Source of the DNA: Moorella mulderi DSM 14980
GTDB taxonomy: Bacteria; Bacillota; DSM-521; Neomoorellales; Neomoorellaceae
NCBI RefSeq assembly: GCF_001594015.1
Contig: NZ_LTBC01000004.1
Span: 140,075-204,074 of the forward strand
Direction of reading: 5' to 3'
DNA length: 64,000 bases
The position numbers and the translations under genes are program-made. The notes beneath the pieces are model-generated. The model saw only the letters and a program-made list of their open reading frames with translations, did not search any database and was not told where the DNA came from. This document shows positions 8,525-16,975 of the stretch, piece by piece (within the stretch, counting starts at the first letter, position 1; every line of letters starts with the position of its first letter).

Positions 8525-9049
8525 TTAACGTATAACCCTTACCACCTCTTCCAGGGAACGGCGCGGCCGCGGTGCCGGAGTCTGGTCGGGGTAACCCACC
8601 GGTATGATGGCTACCGGCCGCAGGTTGGGTGGTAAAGAAAGGACGCGGCTTACCTCAGCTTCACTGAAAGCCCCTACCCAGCAGGTTCCCAGGCCGTAGC
8701 CGGTGGCGGCCAGCATGAGGTTGGTGACGGCCGCAGCCGTGTCTTGCAGGCAATATAGCTCGCGGCCCCGTTCACCGTAAGCGGTGGCGGCTCTTTCCGG
8801 GTCGGCGCATACCACAATGACGACCGGCGCCCGGGCAACGAACTTCTGGCCCAGGGCTGCCCGGGCCAGGGCTTCTTTTTGATCATCCTTATAGATGCAA
8901 TAAAAAAACCATGGCTGTACGTTACCGGCCGAAGGCGCGGCGCAGGCTGCTTCCAGCAGGCGACCGATGGTAGCTTCGGGAATGGGGTCGGGCTTGAAAC
9001 GGCGGATGCTCCGCCGTTCTTTAATGGCAGCAATTATGTCTTTAGTCAA
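8525..9049 (-). CDS. Nitroreductase-family FMN oxidoreductase
   Basis: A 174-residue NADH/FMN-dependent nitroreductase fold protein. It has the N-terminal RRSIRRF phosphate-binding segment, the APSAGN.QPW motif near residue 38, and the GLGTCWVG segment near 137. The reaction is reduction of nitro, quinone or flavin-type substrates; the natural substrate cannot be told from sequence. The start is TTG at 9049, chosen because GAGGAGG lies nine bases upstream on the minus strand. It stands alone and converges with the Mrp gene. Confidence 0.85.
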   Translation of the reverse strand: MTKDIIAAIKERRSIRRFKPDPIPEATIGRLLEAACAAPSAGNVQPWFFYCIYKDDQKEALARAALGQKFVARAPVVIVVCADPERAATAYGERGRELYCLQDTAAAVTNLMLAATGYGLGTCWVGAFSEAEVSRVLSLPPNLRPVAIIPVGYPDQTPAPRPRRSLEEVVRVIR

Positions 9050-9280
9050 GGTCCAGGCCTCCTCAGGGCTGTATTTCCAGCAAGAATAAAAGTAGCATAC
9101 CTTGCCAGGAAATGCAAGTCTTGGGCAGGAAGATGCAATTCCTGCTATAAGCTTTCCATATACCCGGCTCTACTTTTATGCCTTGCCGGCAACAAAAGGG
9201 CCAGGGAAGAAATCCAATCAGTATATTTTCTTTCCACCCGGGATAATTTAAAAAGCAGAGTAAAAAAGTCAACTTTAGCG
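9050..9280. other. Intergenic region with inverted repeats
   Basis: About 300 bases lie between the divergent nitroreductase and iscR genes. Apart from the iscR promoter this holds GCAGGAA (9125-9131) paired with TTCCTGC (9139-9145), and the TTGCCGGCAA palindrome around 9182-9191 flanked by CTTTT and AAAAG. These may be operators for the nitroreductase gene or a terminator of unknown RNA. No coding potential was recognised. Confidence 0.4.
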
Positions 9281-9311
9281 TTGACAATACCCGAGTTAGT
9301 TGCTAAGATAT
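9281..9311 (+). promoter_or_regulatory. iscR promoter with overlapping type 1 IscR site
   Basis: TTGACA (9281-9286) and TAAGAT (9304-9309) are 17 bases apart. The sequence from 9287 to 9311 starts ATACCCGA and ends GATAT. It agrees at most informative positions with the known type 1 IscR consensus, ATASYYGACTR and its mirror half. It covers the spacer and -10 box, which suggests autorepression by the holo-protein. Confidence 0.6.
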
Positions 9312-9349
9312 TATTACCGAGCAAACCACTAGGGATTGGAGGTGGTGGG

Positions 9350-9802
9350 GTGAAACTTTCAACGCGGGGTGAATATGGCCTGCGAGCCATGTTTGACCTG
9401 GCCCAGCATTACGGCGAAGGCCCCATCCCCATTAAAAGTGTGGCCGAAAGGCAGGATATATCCGAGCACTACCTGGAACAGCTCATTGCCGTTTTGCGCA
9501 AGGCCGGCCTGGTAAAAAGCGTCCGTGGCGCCCAGGGAGGATATATCCTCAGCCGCGATCCGGAAGAAATTACCGTAGGAGATATTATCCGCGTCCTGGA
9601 AGGCCCCATTGCCCCGGTAGAATGCCTGAATACCGGCGAAGGTGAGGGCTGCGAGCGGGCGGAAACCTGTGTCACCAGGGACATCTGGGAAAAGGTGCGG
9701 GACAGCATCAGCGACGTCCTGGACAGCTTTACCCTGGCCGACATGGTAGCCAAAGCCAGTAAAATGCAGCAGAACGACAAATACTATATGTATTATATCT
9801 GA
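9350..9802 (+). CDS. iscR: Rrf2-family Fe-S regulator, IscR-like
   Basis: A 150-residue Rrf2 winged-helix protein. The start LSTRGEYGLRAMFDLA is typical, and the recognition helix lies around ISEHYLEQLIAVLRKAGL. Three cysteines near residues 91, 100 and 106 (C-x8-C-x5-C) match the 2Fe-2S ligands of IscR and are absent from CymR, which holds this position in Bacillus. The long open frame to 8879 runs through intergenic DNA; GTG at 9350 with GGAGGTGG before it is the start. It heads an iscR-iscS-iscU-mnmA operon, so Fe-S feedback control is likely. Confidence 0.9.
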   Translation: MKLSTRGEYGLRAMFDLAQHYGEGPIPIKSVAERQDISEHYLEQLIAVLRKAGLVKSVRGAQGGYILSRDPEEITVGDIIRVLEGPIAPVECLNTGEGEGCERAETCVTRDIWEKVRDSISDVLDSFTLADMVAKASKMQQNDKYYMYYI

Positions 9803-9823
9803 GGAAAGAAAAGGGTGGAATTA

Positions 9824-10990
9824 ATGCGCAGGGTATATCTTGATCACAGTGCCACCACACCAGTCCGGCCGGAAGTACTGGAAGCCATGCTGCCCTTTCT
9901 CAAGGACGAGGCCTTTGGTAACCCCTCCACCATTTACAGTTACGGCCGGGAGGCGAAAAAGGCCCTGGACGAGGCCCGGGAAAAGGTAGCCAGCCTTATC
10001 GGCGCCCGGCCGGAGGAGATTTTCTTTACCAGCGGTGGTACTGAGGCTGATAACCTGGCCCTTATCGGCACGGCTGCGGCCAACGAGAAAAAGGGCCGCC
10101 ATATTATAACCTCCAGTATCGAGCACCATGCCGTCCTGCATACGGCTCAGTATTTGATGCGCCATGGCTTTAAAATAACCTTCCTGCCGGTAACACCGGA
10201 AGGCCTGGTGCGGGTAGAGGATGTCGAAGAGGCTATTACCGATGAAACCATCCTCATCAGCGTCATGCACGTCAACAATGAAGTGGGTACCATCCAGCCC
10301 ATTAAAGAGATAGGGCACCTCGCCCGGGAGCGGGGAATTATCTTCCATACCGACGCCGTCCAGAGCGTGGGCAAAATCCCCGTTAATGTCGATGAACTAA
10401 ATGTCGACCTGCTCTCGGCTTCCAGTCATAAGATTTACGGTCCCAAGGGCGTTGGTTGTCTTTATATCCGTAAAGGAACCAGAATTAACCCCATCCTCCA
10501 CGGCGGGGCCCAAGAACGTAAGCGCCGGCCGGGCACGGAAAACATGCCGGGTATTGTCGGCTTTGGCCGGGCCGCGGAACTGGCCGGCCAGGAATTGGAT
10601 AGCGAAATGGAGCGCCTGAAGGGCCTGCGGGATAAGCTGATTGACGGTATTATGAACCGGATTGAGGATGTGCAGTTAAACGGCGACAGGGAAAAACGGG
10701 TGGCCACCAATGCCAACTTCAGCTTCCGCTATGTGGAAGGCGAATCCCTGCTTCTAAGCCTGGACATGAAAGGTATCTGCGCTTCCAGCGGTTCGGCCTG
10801 TACTTCCGGTTCCTTGGACCCGTCCCATGTCCTCCTGGCCATGGGGATTCCCCACGAAGTGGCCCATGGCTCGGTACGCATGACCTTAGGCCGTGACAAT
10901 ACGGAAGCAGATATTGACTACGTCCTGGAAGTTATGCCGGAGATAGTGGCCCGGCTGCGTTCCATGTCGCCTTTATATAATCAACGGTGA
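9824..10990 (+). CDS. iscS: Cysteine desulfurase IscS/NifS
   Basis: A PLP-dependent class V aminotransferase-fold enzyme of about 388 residues that removes sulfur from cysteine as a persulfide. The start motif YLDHSATTP, the SSIEHHAV segment, the PLP lysine in SASSHKIYGPKG near residue 203, and the catalytic-loop SSGSACTSGS near 324 are all present. ATG at 9824 was chosen, with AAGGGTGG upstream; GTG at 9815 is possible. It supplies sulfur to both IscU and MnmA, which follow in the same operon. Confidence 0.96.
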   Translation: MRRVYLDHSATTPVRPEVLEAMLPFLKDEAFGNPSTIYSYGREAKKALDEAREKVASLIGARPEEIFFTSGGTEADNLALIGTAAANEKKGRHIITSSIEHHAVLHTAQYLMRHGFKITFLPVTPEGLVRVEDVEEAITDETILISVMHVNNEVGTIQPIKEIGHLARERGIIFHTDAVQSVGKIPVNVDELNVDLLSASSHKIYGPKGVGCLYIRKGTRINPILHGGAQERKRRPGTENMPGIVGFGRAAELAGQELDSEMERLKGLRDKLIDGIMNRIEDVQLNGDREKRVATNANFSFRYVEGESLLLSLDMKGICASSGSACTSGSLDPSHVLLAMGIPHEVAHGSVRMTLGRDNTEADIDYVLEVMPEIVARLRSMSPLYNQR

Positions 10991-11022
10991 AGAAACATCT
11001 CATCTGCGAAGGAGTGAGCAGG

Positions 11023-11400
11023 GTGTATTCGGAAAAGGTCATGGACCATTTTACCAATCCCCGTAATGTGGGCGAGATTGAAAATCCCAGCGGTGTCGGT
11101 GAAGTGGGTAACCCCGTTTGCGGCGATATCATGCGCCTGTACATCCAGGTAGAAGACGGTATTATCAAGGATGTCAAGTTCAAAACCTTTGGCTGTGGTG
11201 CCGCCATTGCCACCAGCAGCATGGTGACGGAAATGGTCAAAGGTAAAACCATAGAAGAAGCCCTGAAAATAAGCAATAAGGCGGTGGCCGAGGCCCTGGA
11301 CGGCCTGCCGGCCCAAAAGATGCACTGTTCCAACCTGGCTGCCGACGCCCTGCATAAAGCCATCGAAGATTACCAGAATAAGAGTAAGAAAGCATCCTGA
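11023..11400 (+). CDS. iscU: Fe-S cluster scaffold IscU/NifU N-terminal type
   Basis: A 125-residue U-type scaffold. It has the YSEKVMDHF.NPRNVGEI start, and the three cluster ligands in GNPVCGD, FGCGAAIA and MHCSNLA, plus the Asp of CGD. This short form, with VCGDIM near residue 36, is the clostridial NifU/IscU type that receives sulfur from the adjacent IscS. The longer open frame to 10987 is less likely; GTG at 11023 has AAGGAG eight bases upstream and begins at the family start. Confidence 0.93.
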   Translation: MYSEKVMDHFTNPRNVGEIENPSGVGEVGNPVCGDIMRLYIQVEDGIIKDVKFKTFGCGAAIATSSMVTEMVKGKTIEEALKISNKAVAEALDGLPAQKMHCSNLAADALHKAIEDYQNKSKKAS

Positions 11401-11454
11401 GATTCTCCTCACGATGATGAGCTAATGAGACCTTCTGACTTCTAAATTCAGGGG

Positions 11455-12564
11455 GTGGCCAAAGCGGCCCGCAAGGAAAAAGTTATGGTAGCCATGAGCG
11501 GCGGCGTGGACAGTTCTACGGCCGCCGCTTTATTGAAGGAAGCCGGCTATGAAGTAATCGGCGTCACCCTGGACCAGTGGCCCGAGGGTACGCCGCCACC
11601 AGCGGGGGAAACCGGCTGTTGCAGTCTGGCTGCCGTCGACGATGCCCGCCGGGTGGCCGGCATCCTGGATATACCTTATTATGTCTTAAATTTTCGCGAG
11701 CTTTTTGAACGTGAAGTTATTGATTACTTTATCGCCTCTTACTTAAAAGGCGAAACCCCCAATCCCTGCATAGCTTGCAACCGTAAGGTAAGGTTTGATG
11801 CCCTTTTAAAAAAGGCTATGGCCTTAGGTATGGATTATCTTGCCACCGGCCATTATGCCCGGCGCCTTTACGATGCCGGGCGCGACCGGTATCTTTTGGC
11901 CAAAGGACTTGATGCCGACAAGGACCAGAGCTATGTCCTTTATTCCTTCACCCAGGAACAGCTGGCCCATATCTTATTACCCCTGGGAGAGTATACCAAG
12001 ACTGAAGTACGCCAAATTGCTAAACGGTATGGCCTGCCGGTAGCCGAAAAAGCCGAGTCCCAGGATATTTGTTTTATCACCGAGAGTGATTACCGCGCTT
12101 ACCTCGGGAGGAAGGTAGCGCAGGCTATAAAACCCGGTCCCATCCTGGATGTCAAGGGCCGGGTGTTGGGCCGGCACCGGGGACTCCCTTATTATACCAT
12201 CGGGCAGCGTAAAGGTTTGGGCCTGGCCCTGGGTAAGCCATACTTTGTGGTAGCCCTGGATCCAGAACGCAATGCTGTTATCGTTGGTACTAAGGAAGAC
12301 CTGGAGCAACGGGTCCTCTATGCCCGGGACAACAACTACATCCTCTGGGGAGAACTGCCGTCCCAGGCCCGGGTAACTGCTAAAATCCGTTACCGGGCCC
12401 CGGAGGCGGCGGCCACCTGGTACCCCCTGAAAGACGGCCGGGCCAGGCTGGAGTTTGACGAGCCCCAGCGGGCCATTACCCCGGGCCAGGCGGTCGTTTA
12501 CTACCAGGGTGACCTGGTGGTAGGCGGCGGGACCATCGAACCTACCCAAGTTCCTGATTTCTGA
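11455..12564 (+). CDS. mnmA: tRNA-specific 2-thiouridylase MnmA
   Basis: A 369-residue PP-loop enzyme that thiolates U34 of Lys, Glu and Gln tRNAs. The ATP-binding SGGVDSSTAAALL is near residue 15, the catalytic Cys lies in NPCIACNRKV near 103, and the second Cys in ESQDICFI near 200. The start is GTG 11455 with GGGGG overlapping. It uses IscS-derived sulfur, and the iscS-mnmA pairing is conserved in Bacillus (yrvO-trmU). A factor-independent terminator follows at 12596. Confidence 0.96.
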   Translation: MAKAARKEKVMVAMSGGVDSSTAAALLKEAGYEVIGVTLDQWPEGTPPPAGETGCCSLAAVDDARRVAGILDIPYYVLNFRELFEREVIDYFIASYLKGETPNPCIACNRKVRFDALLKKAMALGMDYLATGHYARRLYDAGRDRYLLAKGLDADKDQSYVLYSFTQEQLAHILLPLGEYTKTEVRQIAKRYGLPVAEKAESQDICFITESDYRAYLGRKVAQAIKPGPILDVKGRVLGRHRGLPYYTIGQRKGLGLALGKPYFVVALDPERNAVIVGTKEDLEQRVLYARDNNYILWGELPSQARVTAKIRYRAPEAAATWYPLKDGRARLEFDEPQRAITPGQAVVYYQGDLVVGGGTIEPTQVPDF

Positions 12565-12595
12565 TGAATAGGAGAAACGCTAAGCGCATGCCGTT

Positions 12596-12632
12596 AACCT
12601 TCCCTGGTTATACTAGAGGAAGGTTATCTTTT
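12596..12632 (+). terminator. mnmA terminator
   Basis: AACCTTCC (12596-12603) and GGAAGGTT (12618-12625) form a perfect stem followed by ATCTTTTT. It closes the iscR-iscS-iscU-mnmA operon. Confidence 0.8.
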
Positions 12633-12648
12633 TGGCGGAGGTTTGGCT

Positions 12649-13107
12649 ATGCCCAAGGGGAGGGAACTGGTTGGTTTACCAGTCATCAGCCAGGACAGGG
12701 GGGAAGAACTGGGCCGGGTCCAGGACCTCCTCTATGACGAGAAAACCGGCATTTTAAAGGCCCTGGTCCTGGCCGGCGGCAACTGGCTGCGGCAGCCCCG
12801 GGTGGTATCCTTTGAGGAATTGCAGGCCCGGGGACCCAAAACCTTTACTGTTGCGAGTACAGAGGCGGTCGGCCATGAACTGCCGGCAGGGTTCAGGCGC
12901 TGGCAGGAAATTAAAGGCCTGCGCCTTTTAAGCCGGGACGGCCAGGAAGTGGGCCTGGTAGAGGACCTGGTAGTTGATCTTCCTTCCGGCCAGGTGAAGG
13001 CCCTGGAGATATCTACGGGCCTGGTCAACGACCTCCTGGAGGGGCGCCAGGAAATTCCCCTCACCGGGGAAGTTAAGTGGGGTACGGATGCAGTAATCAT
13101 GAGTTAA
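12649..13107 (+). CDS. PRC-barrel domain protein
   Basis: A 152-residue protein with two PRC-barrel modules. The first covers roughly residues 5-75 (GLPVISQDRGEELGRVQDLL) and the second 85-150 (GLRLLSRDGQEVGLVEDLV). PRC-barrels occur in photosynthetic reaction centres, in RimM and in YlmC/YmxH sporulation proteins; the function here is not known. ATG at 12649 follows GGCGGAGG by seven bases. It begins a run of small genes leading to the AI-2E-type membrane protein. Confidence 0.75.
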   Translation: MPKGRELVGLPVISQDRGEELGRVQDLLYDEKTGILKALVLAGGNWLRQPRVVSFEELQARGPKTFTVASTEAVGHELPAGFRRWQEIKGLRLLSRDGQEVGLVEDLVVDLPSGQVKALEISTGLVNDLLEGRQEIPLTGEVKWGTDAVIMS

Positions 13108-13138
13108 GATTATTTTTTACCTATAGGGAGTGAGTTAA

Positions 13139-13288
13139 ATGTTAAACTGCCCCCATTGCGGGAGTAAGTCCATCGGTAAAATCGGGACCGATCAATATTA
13201 CTGCTGGGATTGTTTTGTAGAATTTAACGATCACCGGGAAATCTTTAATGTCGCTGAGGACGGGACTTTAATAGCTCTGGAAGGGTAG
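13139..13288 (+). CDS. Small zinc-ribbon protein
   Basis: A 49-residue protein. It has CPHCG at residues 4-8 and CWDCF near residue 25, giving a four-cysteine zinc ribbon followed by a short acidic tail. The ATG at 13139 has TAGGGAG upstream. Function is unknown; similar tiny ribbons accompany PRC-barrel and membrane proteins in related Firmicutes. It ends 10 bases before the next small gene. Confidence 0.75.
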   Translation: MLNCPHCGSKSIGKIGTDQYYCWDCFVEFNDHREIFNVAEDGTLIALEG

Positions 13289-13297
13289 GGGAGCAAG

Positions 13298-13486
13298 GTG
13301 GGCTTGAACTTCTGGCGTGGTTTTATCGCAGGCAGTATCATGGGGGCCATAATCGGCAGTACCTTAAACTGGCGCCGGGAAACACCCCCATTCCAACAGG
13401 AACCAGTACCCCCTGCGCCGCCAGAGGAGCAGTTCCCGGCGCGATCCAGGGGAGTTGTCCACCGTCGCCCCCAGGGTAGACCTTAG
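13298..13486 (+). CDS. Small membrane protein, function unknown
   Basis: A 62-residue protein with one glycine-rich membrane segment near residues 5-24 (FIAGSIMGAIIGSTLNW), resembling YtxH-type gas-vesicle/stress membrane anchors. A proline-rich stretch and a basic C-terminal tail follow. GTG start at 13298. It sits between the zinc-ribbon gene and the AI-2E-type transporter gene, 12 bases before the latter, and is likely co-transcribed with them. Confidence 0.65.
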   Translation: MGLNFWRGFIAGSIMGAIIGSTLNWRRETPPFQQEPVPPAPPEEQFPARSRGVVHRRPQGRP

Positions 13487-13498
13487 GTTGGGAAAAAC

Positions 13499-14536
13499 AT
13501 GACGGTCAAGCGGACTTTAAAAATGTGGCGCCTGGCCGGCGCCGGGCTTTTCCTGGCCGCGGCCTTGTTTTTTCTTTACCTTGTGCGCGAGATTTTGACA
13601 CCTTTCCTCCTGGCGGCCTTCCTGGCCTACCTTTTAAAGCCGGCCATGGTAAAGCTGGAGAAGAAGGGTTTAAGGCGGCCCCTGGCCATTTTACTCCTCT
13701 ACCTGCTTATCCTGGCCCTTTCCCTGCCGTTATTTTTCTTTATTTTACCCCAGCTAATCCGGGAATTAAATGAATTTCTTACCCAGTTACCGGCCTTTAC
13801 GTCCGAGGTGGAGGGTCTGGTCCAGGGTTTCTACCAGCGTTACCATCAGGTAGCCATACCTACCGGCTTGCGCCGGCTTTTAGATGAATCTATCACCAAT
13901 ATCAGCGCCGCCTTCCAGCAGGGCGCCCGCCAGGCCCTCCAGGCTTTGCTCGATCTCCTGGCCGGGGCTGCCAGTTTCCTCCTGGCGCCAATTTTAGCCT
14001 ATTACCTCTTACGCGATAGTGAACAAATCGGCCGGGCGGCCAGCCACCTGCTACCCATCCAGGTGAAAGAAGATGCCTTAGGCCTGTGGCTGGAGATTGA
14101 CCGGGTTTTGACCAGTTTCATCCGCGGCCACCTGCTGGTTTCCCTGATTGTAGGTTTCCTAACCGGCATGGGCCTGGCCCTGGTCGGTTCCCGGTATGCA
14201 GTCATCTTAGGCGTAGTAGTAGGCCTGGCCGATTTAATTCCCTATTTTGGACCGGTAATCGGCGCTGTTCCCGTCCTGGCCCTGACCTTGCTGGAATCGA
14301 AAAAAACGGCCCTCTACGCCCTGGCAGTCATGGTCATTGTCCAGCAGATAGAAAGTAGTTTACTGGCTCCCCGTATTTTAAGTGAAAGTGTCGGCCTGCA
14401 CCCCCTGGTAATTATCTTTGCCCTCCTGGCCGGCGGCGAACTCTGGGGGGTGACCGGCCTGCTCCTGGCCGTACCCCTGACGGCTATTGGCTGCATTGTG
14501 GTGAAATTTATCTGGGCGCGCCTGGTTAGCAGTTAA
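13499..14536 (+). CDS. AI-2E-type (YrrI/PerM) membrane transporter
   Basis: A 345-residue membrane protein of the AI-2E/PerM family with about seven to eight transmembrane segments: two near the N-terminus (residues 13-75), a soluble helical part to about 140, and a hydrophobic C-terminal half. The family segment PYFGPVIGAVP lies near residue 246. Family members export autoinducer-2 or Na+/H+ or have unknown roles. In Bacillus yrrI lies just upstream of alaS, as here. The substrate cannot be inferred. Confidence 0.85.
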   Translation: MTVKRTLKMWRLAGAGLFLAAALFFLYLVREILTPFLLAAFLAYLLKPAMVKLEKKGLRRPLAILLLYLLILALSLPLFFFILPQLIRELNEFLTQLPAFTSEVEGLVQGFYQRYHQVAIPTGLRRLLDESITNISAAFQQGARQALQALLDLLAGAASFLLAPILAYYLLRDSEQIGRAASHLLPIQVKEDALGLWLEIDRVLTSFIRGHLLVSLIVGFLTGMGLALVGSRYAVILGVVVGLADLIPYFGPVIGAVPVLALTLLESKKTALYALAVMVIVQQIESSLLAPRILSESVGLHPLVIIFALLAGGELWGVTGLLLAVPLTAIGCIVVKFIWARLVSS

Positions 14537-14562
14537 TTTGACAGTTAAATTTTTACTAACCG

Positions 14563-14590
14563 GCAGGAATTTTGCTTTCAACGTGGAAAT
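14563..14590 (+). promoter_or_regulatory. Sigma-H-like promoter motif 1 (upstream of YgeY-type gene)
   Basis: GCAGGAATT (14563-14571), 11 bases, then GTGGAAAT (14583-14590). It matches the B. subtilis sigma-H pattern RnAGGAwWW-N11/12-RnnGAATww, with GAAAT in place of GAATW. The next gene starts about 70 bases downstream. Confidence 0.5.
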
Positions 14591-14661
14591 AAATTAACTG
14601 TAAATTAAAAATGGCAGCCCAATTAAAGTCAAGTTAAGCAGCGCTAAGAGGGGGAAAACAG

Positions 14662-15867
14662 ATGCACGAGGAAACTATTAAAAAGATTAAGGCTGAAGTA
14701 GAGAGGCACCGTAAGGACATAATCCAGTTTTTGCGGGACATAGTGGCCATCCCCAGCCCCAACGGGGACATCAAAGCGGTGGCCGAGCGCATTGGCCAGG
14801 AAATGAAAAAGCTGGGTTTTGACGATGTCTTCCTGGACAGTATGGGCAATATCGTCGGCCGTATCGGTAACGGCCCCAGGGTACTCCTGTATGACAGTCA
14901 TATTGATACAGTCGACATTGCCGATTCCGGCCAGTGGCAGTGGGACCCTTATAAGGGTAAGATAGAGAACGGCATCTTCTACGGCCTGGGAGCCGGGGAT
15001 GAGAAGAACTCCACCCCGGGGATGGTTTACGGCCTCAAAATTATGAAGGACCTGGGCCTCAGCCGGGATTTCACCCTTTATTACTTCGGCAACATCGAAG
15101 AGATCTGCGACGGCGTGGCCCCCAACTCCCTGGTGGTCACGGACAAGATCAAGCCCGACTTTGTTGTCATCGGCGAGCCGACGAAAATGAATATCTACCG
15201 TGGCCACCGTGGCCGGGTGGAGATGAAGGTTACCACCAAGGGCCGGACCTGTCACGCCAGCGCCCCGGAGCGCGGGGTCAATGCTGTTTATAAGATGGCG
15301 GAAATTATCAAGGGTATCAGCCAGATGGGGGACGAGTTTATTGATGACCCCTTCCTGGGAAAGGGCTCCATTGCCGTCACTGACATTCACTGCAAGACGC
15401 CTTCCATCAATGCCCTGCCTGATGAGTGCTTTATCTACATCGACCGCCGCCTTACCTTCGGGGAAACTCAGGAAATGGCCGTGGAGCAGGTACGCAAAGT
15501 GGCCGAGCCCCACGGCGGTATGGTGGAAGTGCTGGAATTTGATGACCCCAGCTACACCGGCTTTGTCTTTAAAGTAGATAAATACTTCCCGGCCTGGGCC
15601 TTACCGGAGGATCACCTCCTGGTGCAGGCCGGCCTCAAAACCTATGAGCAGCTTTTTGGTCAACCGACAGGCGTAGGCAAGTGGGTCTTCAGCACCAATG
15701 GTACCTACTGGATGGGCAAAGCCGGTATCCCTGCCATCGGCTTCGGACCGGGCGATGAGGTATATGCCCACTCCGTCCTAGACCAGGTACCTATTGAGGA
15801 TGTCGTCCGCTCCACCGAGTTTTACGCCTTCTTCCCAACAGTCTTGAGCGAGATGCTGGCGAAATAA
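14662..15867 (+). CDS. YgeY-family M20 metallohydrolase
   Basis: A 401-residue M20 zinc hydrolase. The metal-binding YDSHIDTVD is near residue 76, GAGDEKNSTPGMVYGLK near 112, and the catalytic Glu pair in NIEEICDG near 148. These features and the length fit the YgeY group, often annotated as selenium-metabolism-linked hydrolase, which sits near dihydropyrimidinase- and SsnA-like genes in other genomes. It would cleave an amide or carbamoyl substrate, identity unknown. Here it is a single gene with a sigma-H-like promoter before it and a terminator after it. Confidence 0.85.
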   Translation: MHEETIKKIKAEVERHRKDIIQFLRDIVAIPSPNGDIKAVAERIGQEMKKLGFDDVFLDSMGNIVGRIGNGPRVLLYDSHIDTVDIADSGQWQWDPYKGKIENGIFYGLGAGDEKNSTPGMVYGLKIMKDLGLSRDFTLYYFGNIEEICDGVAPNSLVVTDKIKPDFVVIGEPTKMNIYRGHRGRVEMKVTTKGRTCHASAPERGVNAVYKMAEIIKGISQMGDEFIDDPFLGKGSIAVTDIHCKTPSINALPDECFIYIDRRLTFGETQEMAVEQVRKVAEPHGGMVEVLEFDDPSYTGFVFKVDKYFPAWALPEDHLLVQAGLKTYEQLFGQPTGVGKWVFSTNGTYWMGKAGIPAIGFGPGDEVYAHSVLDQVPIEDVVRSTEFYAFFPTVLSEMLAK

Positions 15868-15886
15868 GCTTTACATGGTGGTTTTA

Positions 15887-15936
15887 AAAGCCCCCGTCCC
15901 CGGTTACTCCGGACAAGGCAGAGGGGCTTTAATTTT
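15887..15936 (+). terminator. Terminator of the YgeY-type gene
   Basis: AAAGCCCC (15887-15894) pairs with GGGGCTTT (15923-15930), followed by AATTTT. The loop is long, with an internal CCGG helix. Confidence 0.65.
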
Positions 15937-15989
15937 CCATCTGGAAAAATAACGACAAAGGGATAAAATAGGGGCAGAGGTGATTATTG

Positions 15990-16868
15990 ATGGTTACTAC
16001 GGAGTTACCCCTATTTCAGCGGGCCGATTTCTGGGAAGAGGCCTGGCAGGAGGAGCGCCGCCAGTCACTCTACGGCCAACGCCGGCCGGAGCGGGACGGC
16101 AGCTCCTACTGGAACCGGCGCGCCAGTCACTTTGCCCGCCAGACCGGTGGGGAAGAGGGGAAGCAGAGGGTAGCCCAGGTCCTCCACTGGCTGGGCCACC
16201 ACGGCGGTTTGGAAAAGGACCTGGAGGTCCTGGATATCGGCTGCGGTACAGGCAACTATGCCCTGCCCCTGGCTCGCCGGGCACGGCGGGTGGTGGCCCT
16301 GGACCCGGCAGAGGAGATGCTGGCCATTTTAAAGGAGCGGGCCGGAGAAGAGGGCATAACCAATATTCAGCCTGTCCAGATGATCTGGGAGGAGGTGGAC
16401 CTGGATAAACAGGGCTGGCGGGGAAGCTTTGACCTGGTCCTGGCCCTTATGAGCCCGGGGATTAAGGATGCGGCCACTTTAAGAAAAATGATTGCCGCTT
16501 CCCGGGGGGCCTGTTTCCTGGCCGGCCACGTGCGCCAGGAAATCAGCGGCCGTAAGGAGTTGTGGCAGCAGCTCATTGGTGGGGAAATGCCGGGGATACC
16601 GGCGGATGTCCTCTATATTTTCCATCTCCTCTATGCCTGGGGATATAACCCTTCCCTGGAGCTGGAGGAACGGGTAAGCACCAGGGAACTGGAACCTGAC
16701 CAGGCCATTGAGGAAATGGAGATTTTCTTTTATCCCCACCTGGAACTGACGCCAGCAGTTCGCCGGGCCATTGTCGATTATGTCCAGGGCCACCTGGTGA
16801 ACGGCCGCTACCTTTCTCGCCGGGAAATGACGGCCGGGTACCTTTTCTGGAGCGTGAACCTTCATTGA
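15990..16868 (+). CDS. SAM-dependent methyltransferase, class I
   Basis: A 292-residue protein. The SAM-binding motif I VLDIGCGTGNYALPLA lies near residue 76, with the acidic residue after motif II in VVALDPAEEML. The N-terminal segment of about 60 residues and the rest of the C-terminal half are less conserved and give no substrate. ATG at 15990 is preceded by AGAGGTGA. It is a stand-alone gene before alaS; the alaS promoter -35 box overlaps its stop codon. Confidence 0.8.
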   Translation: MVTTELPLFQRADFWEEAWQEERRQSLYGQRRPERDGSSYWNRRASHFARQTGGEEGKQRVAQVLHWLGHHGGLEKDLEVLDIGCGTGNYALPLARRARRVVALDPAEEMLAILKERAGEEGITNIQPVQMIWEEVDLDKQGWRGSFDLVLALMSPGIKDAATLRKMIAASRGACFLAGHVRQEISGRKELWQQLIGGEMPGIPADVLYIFHLLYAWGYNPSLELEERVSTRELEPDQAIEEMEIFFYPHLELTPAVRRAIVDYVQGHLVNGRYLSRREMTAGYLFWSVNLH

Positions 16869-16893
16869 CAACCTTCGCCGCTTCAGGTATAAT
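16865..16893 (+). promoter_or_regulatory. Sigma-A promoter of alaS
   Basis: TTGACA (16865-16870), 17-base spacer, TATAAT (16888-16893): a full consensus promoter. The -35 box overlaps the stop codon of the upstream methyltransferase. Confidence 0.85.
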
Positions 16894-16914
16894 GTAGAAA
16901 AATTTAGCCGGTAG

Positions 16915-16955
16915 AACCTCGTTCACCGCCCCGGGGCGGGGGCGAGGTTTAGTTT
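16915..16955 (+). promoter_or_regulatory. Leader hairpin of alaS
   Basis: AACCTCG (16915-16921) and CGAGGTT (16943-16949) enclose a CGCCCC/GGGGCG helix, followed by TAGTTTT. This is between the promoter and the alaS ribosome site and could act as an attenuator. No T-box GGTGG sequence is visible. Confidence 0.5.
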
Positions 16956-16975
16956 TGACGAGGAGTTGACGTTTT

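Noticed and set aside
9118..9150. GCAGGAA/TTCCTGC near the nitroreductase as further copies of the sigma-H-like motif
   Set aside because: On neither strand does a GAA box follow at the required 11-base spacing, so only the AGGA half matches.
14644..15513. 289-residue frame on the minus strand opposite the YgeY-type gene
   Set aside because: A shadow of the strong coding frame on the + strand; no family resemblance and no ribosome site.
16894..16975. T-box before alaS
   Set aside because: Only a short GC-rich hairpin is present, too short for a T-box and without its conserved bulge sequence.
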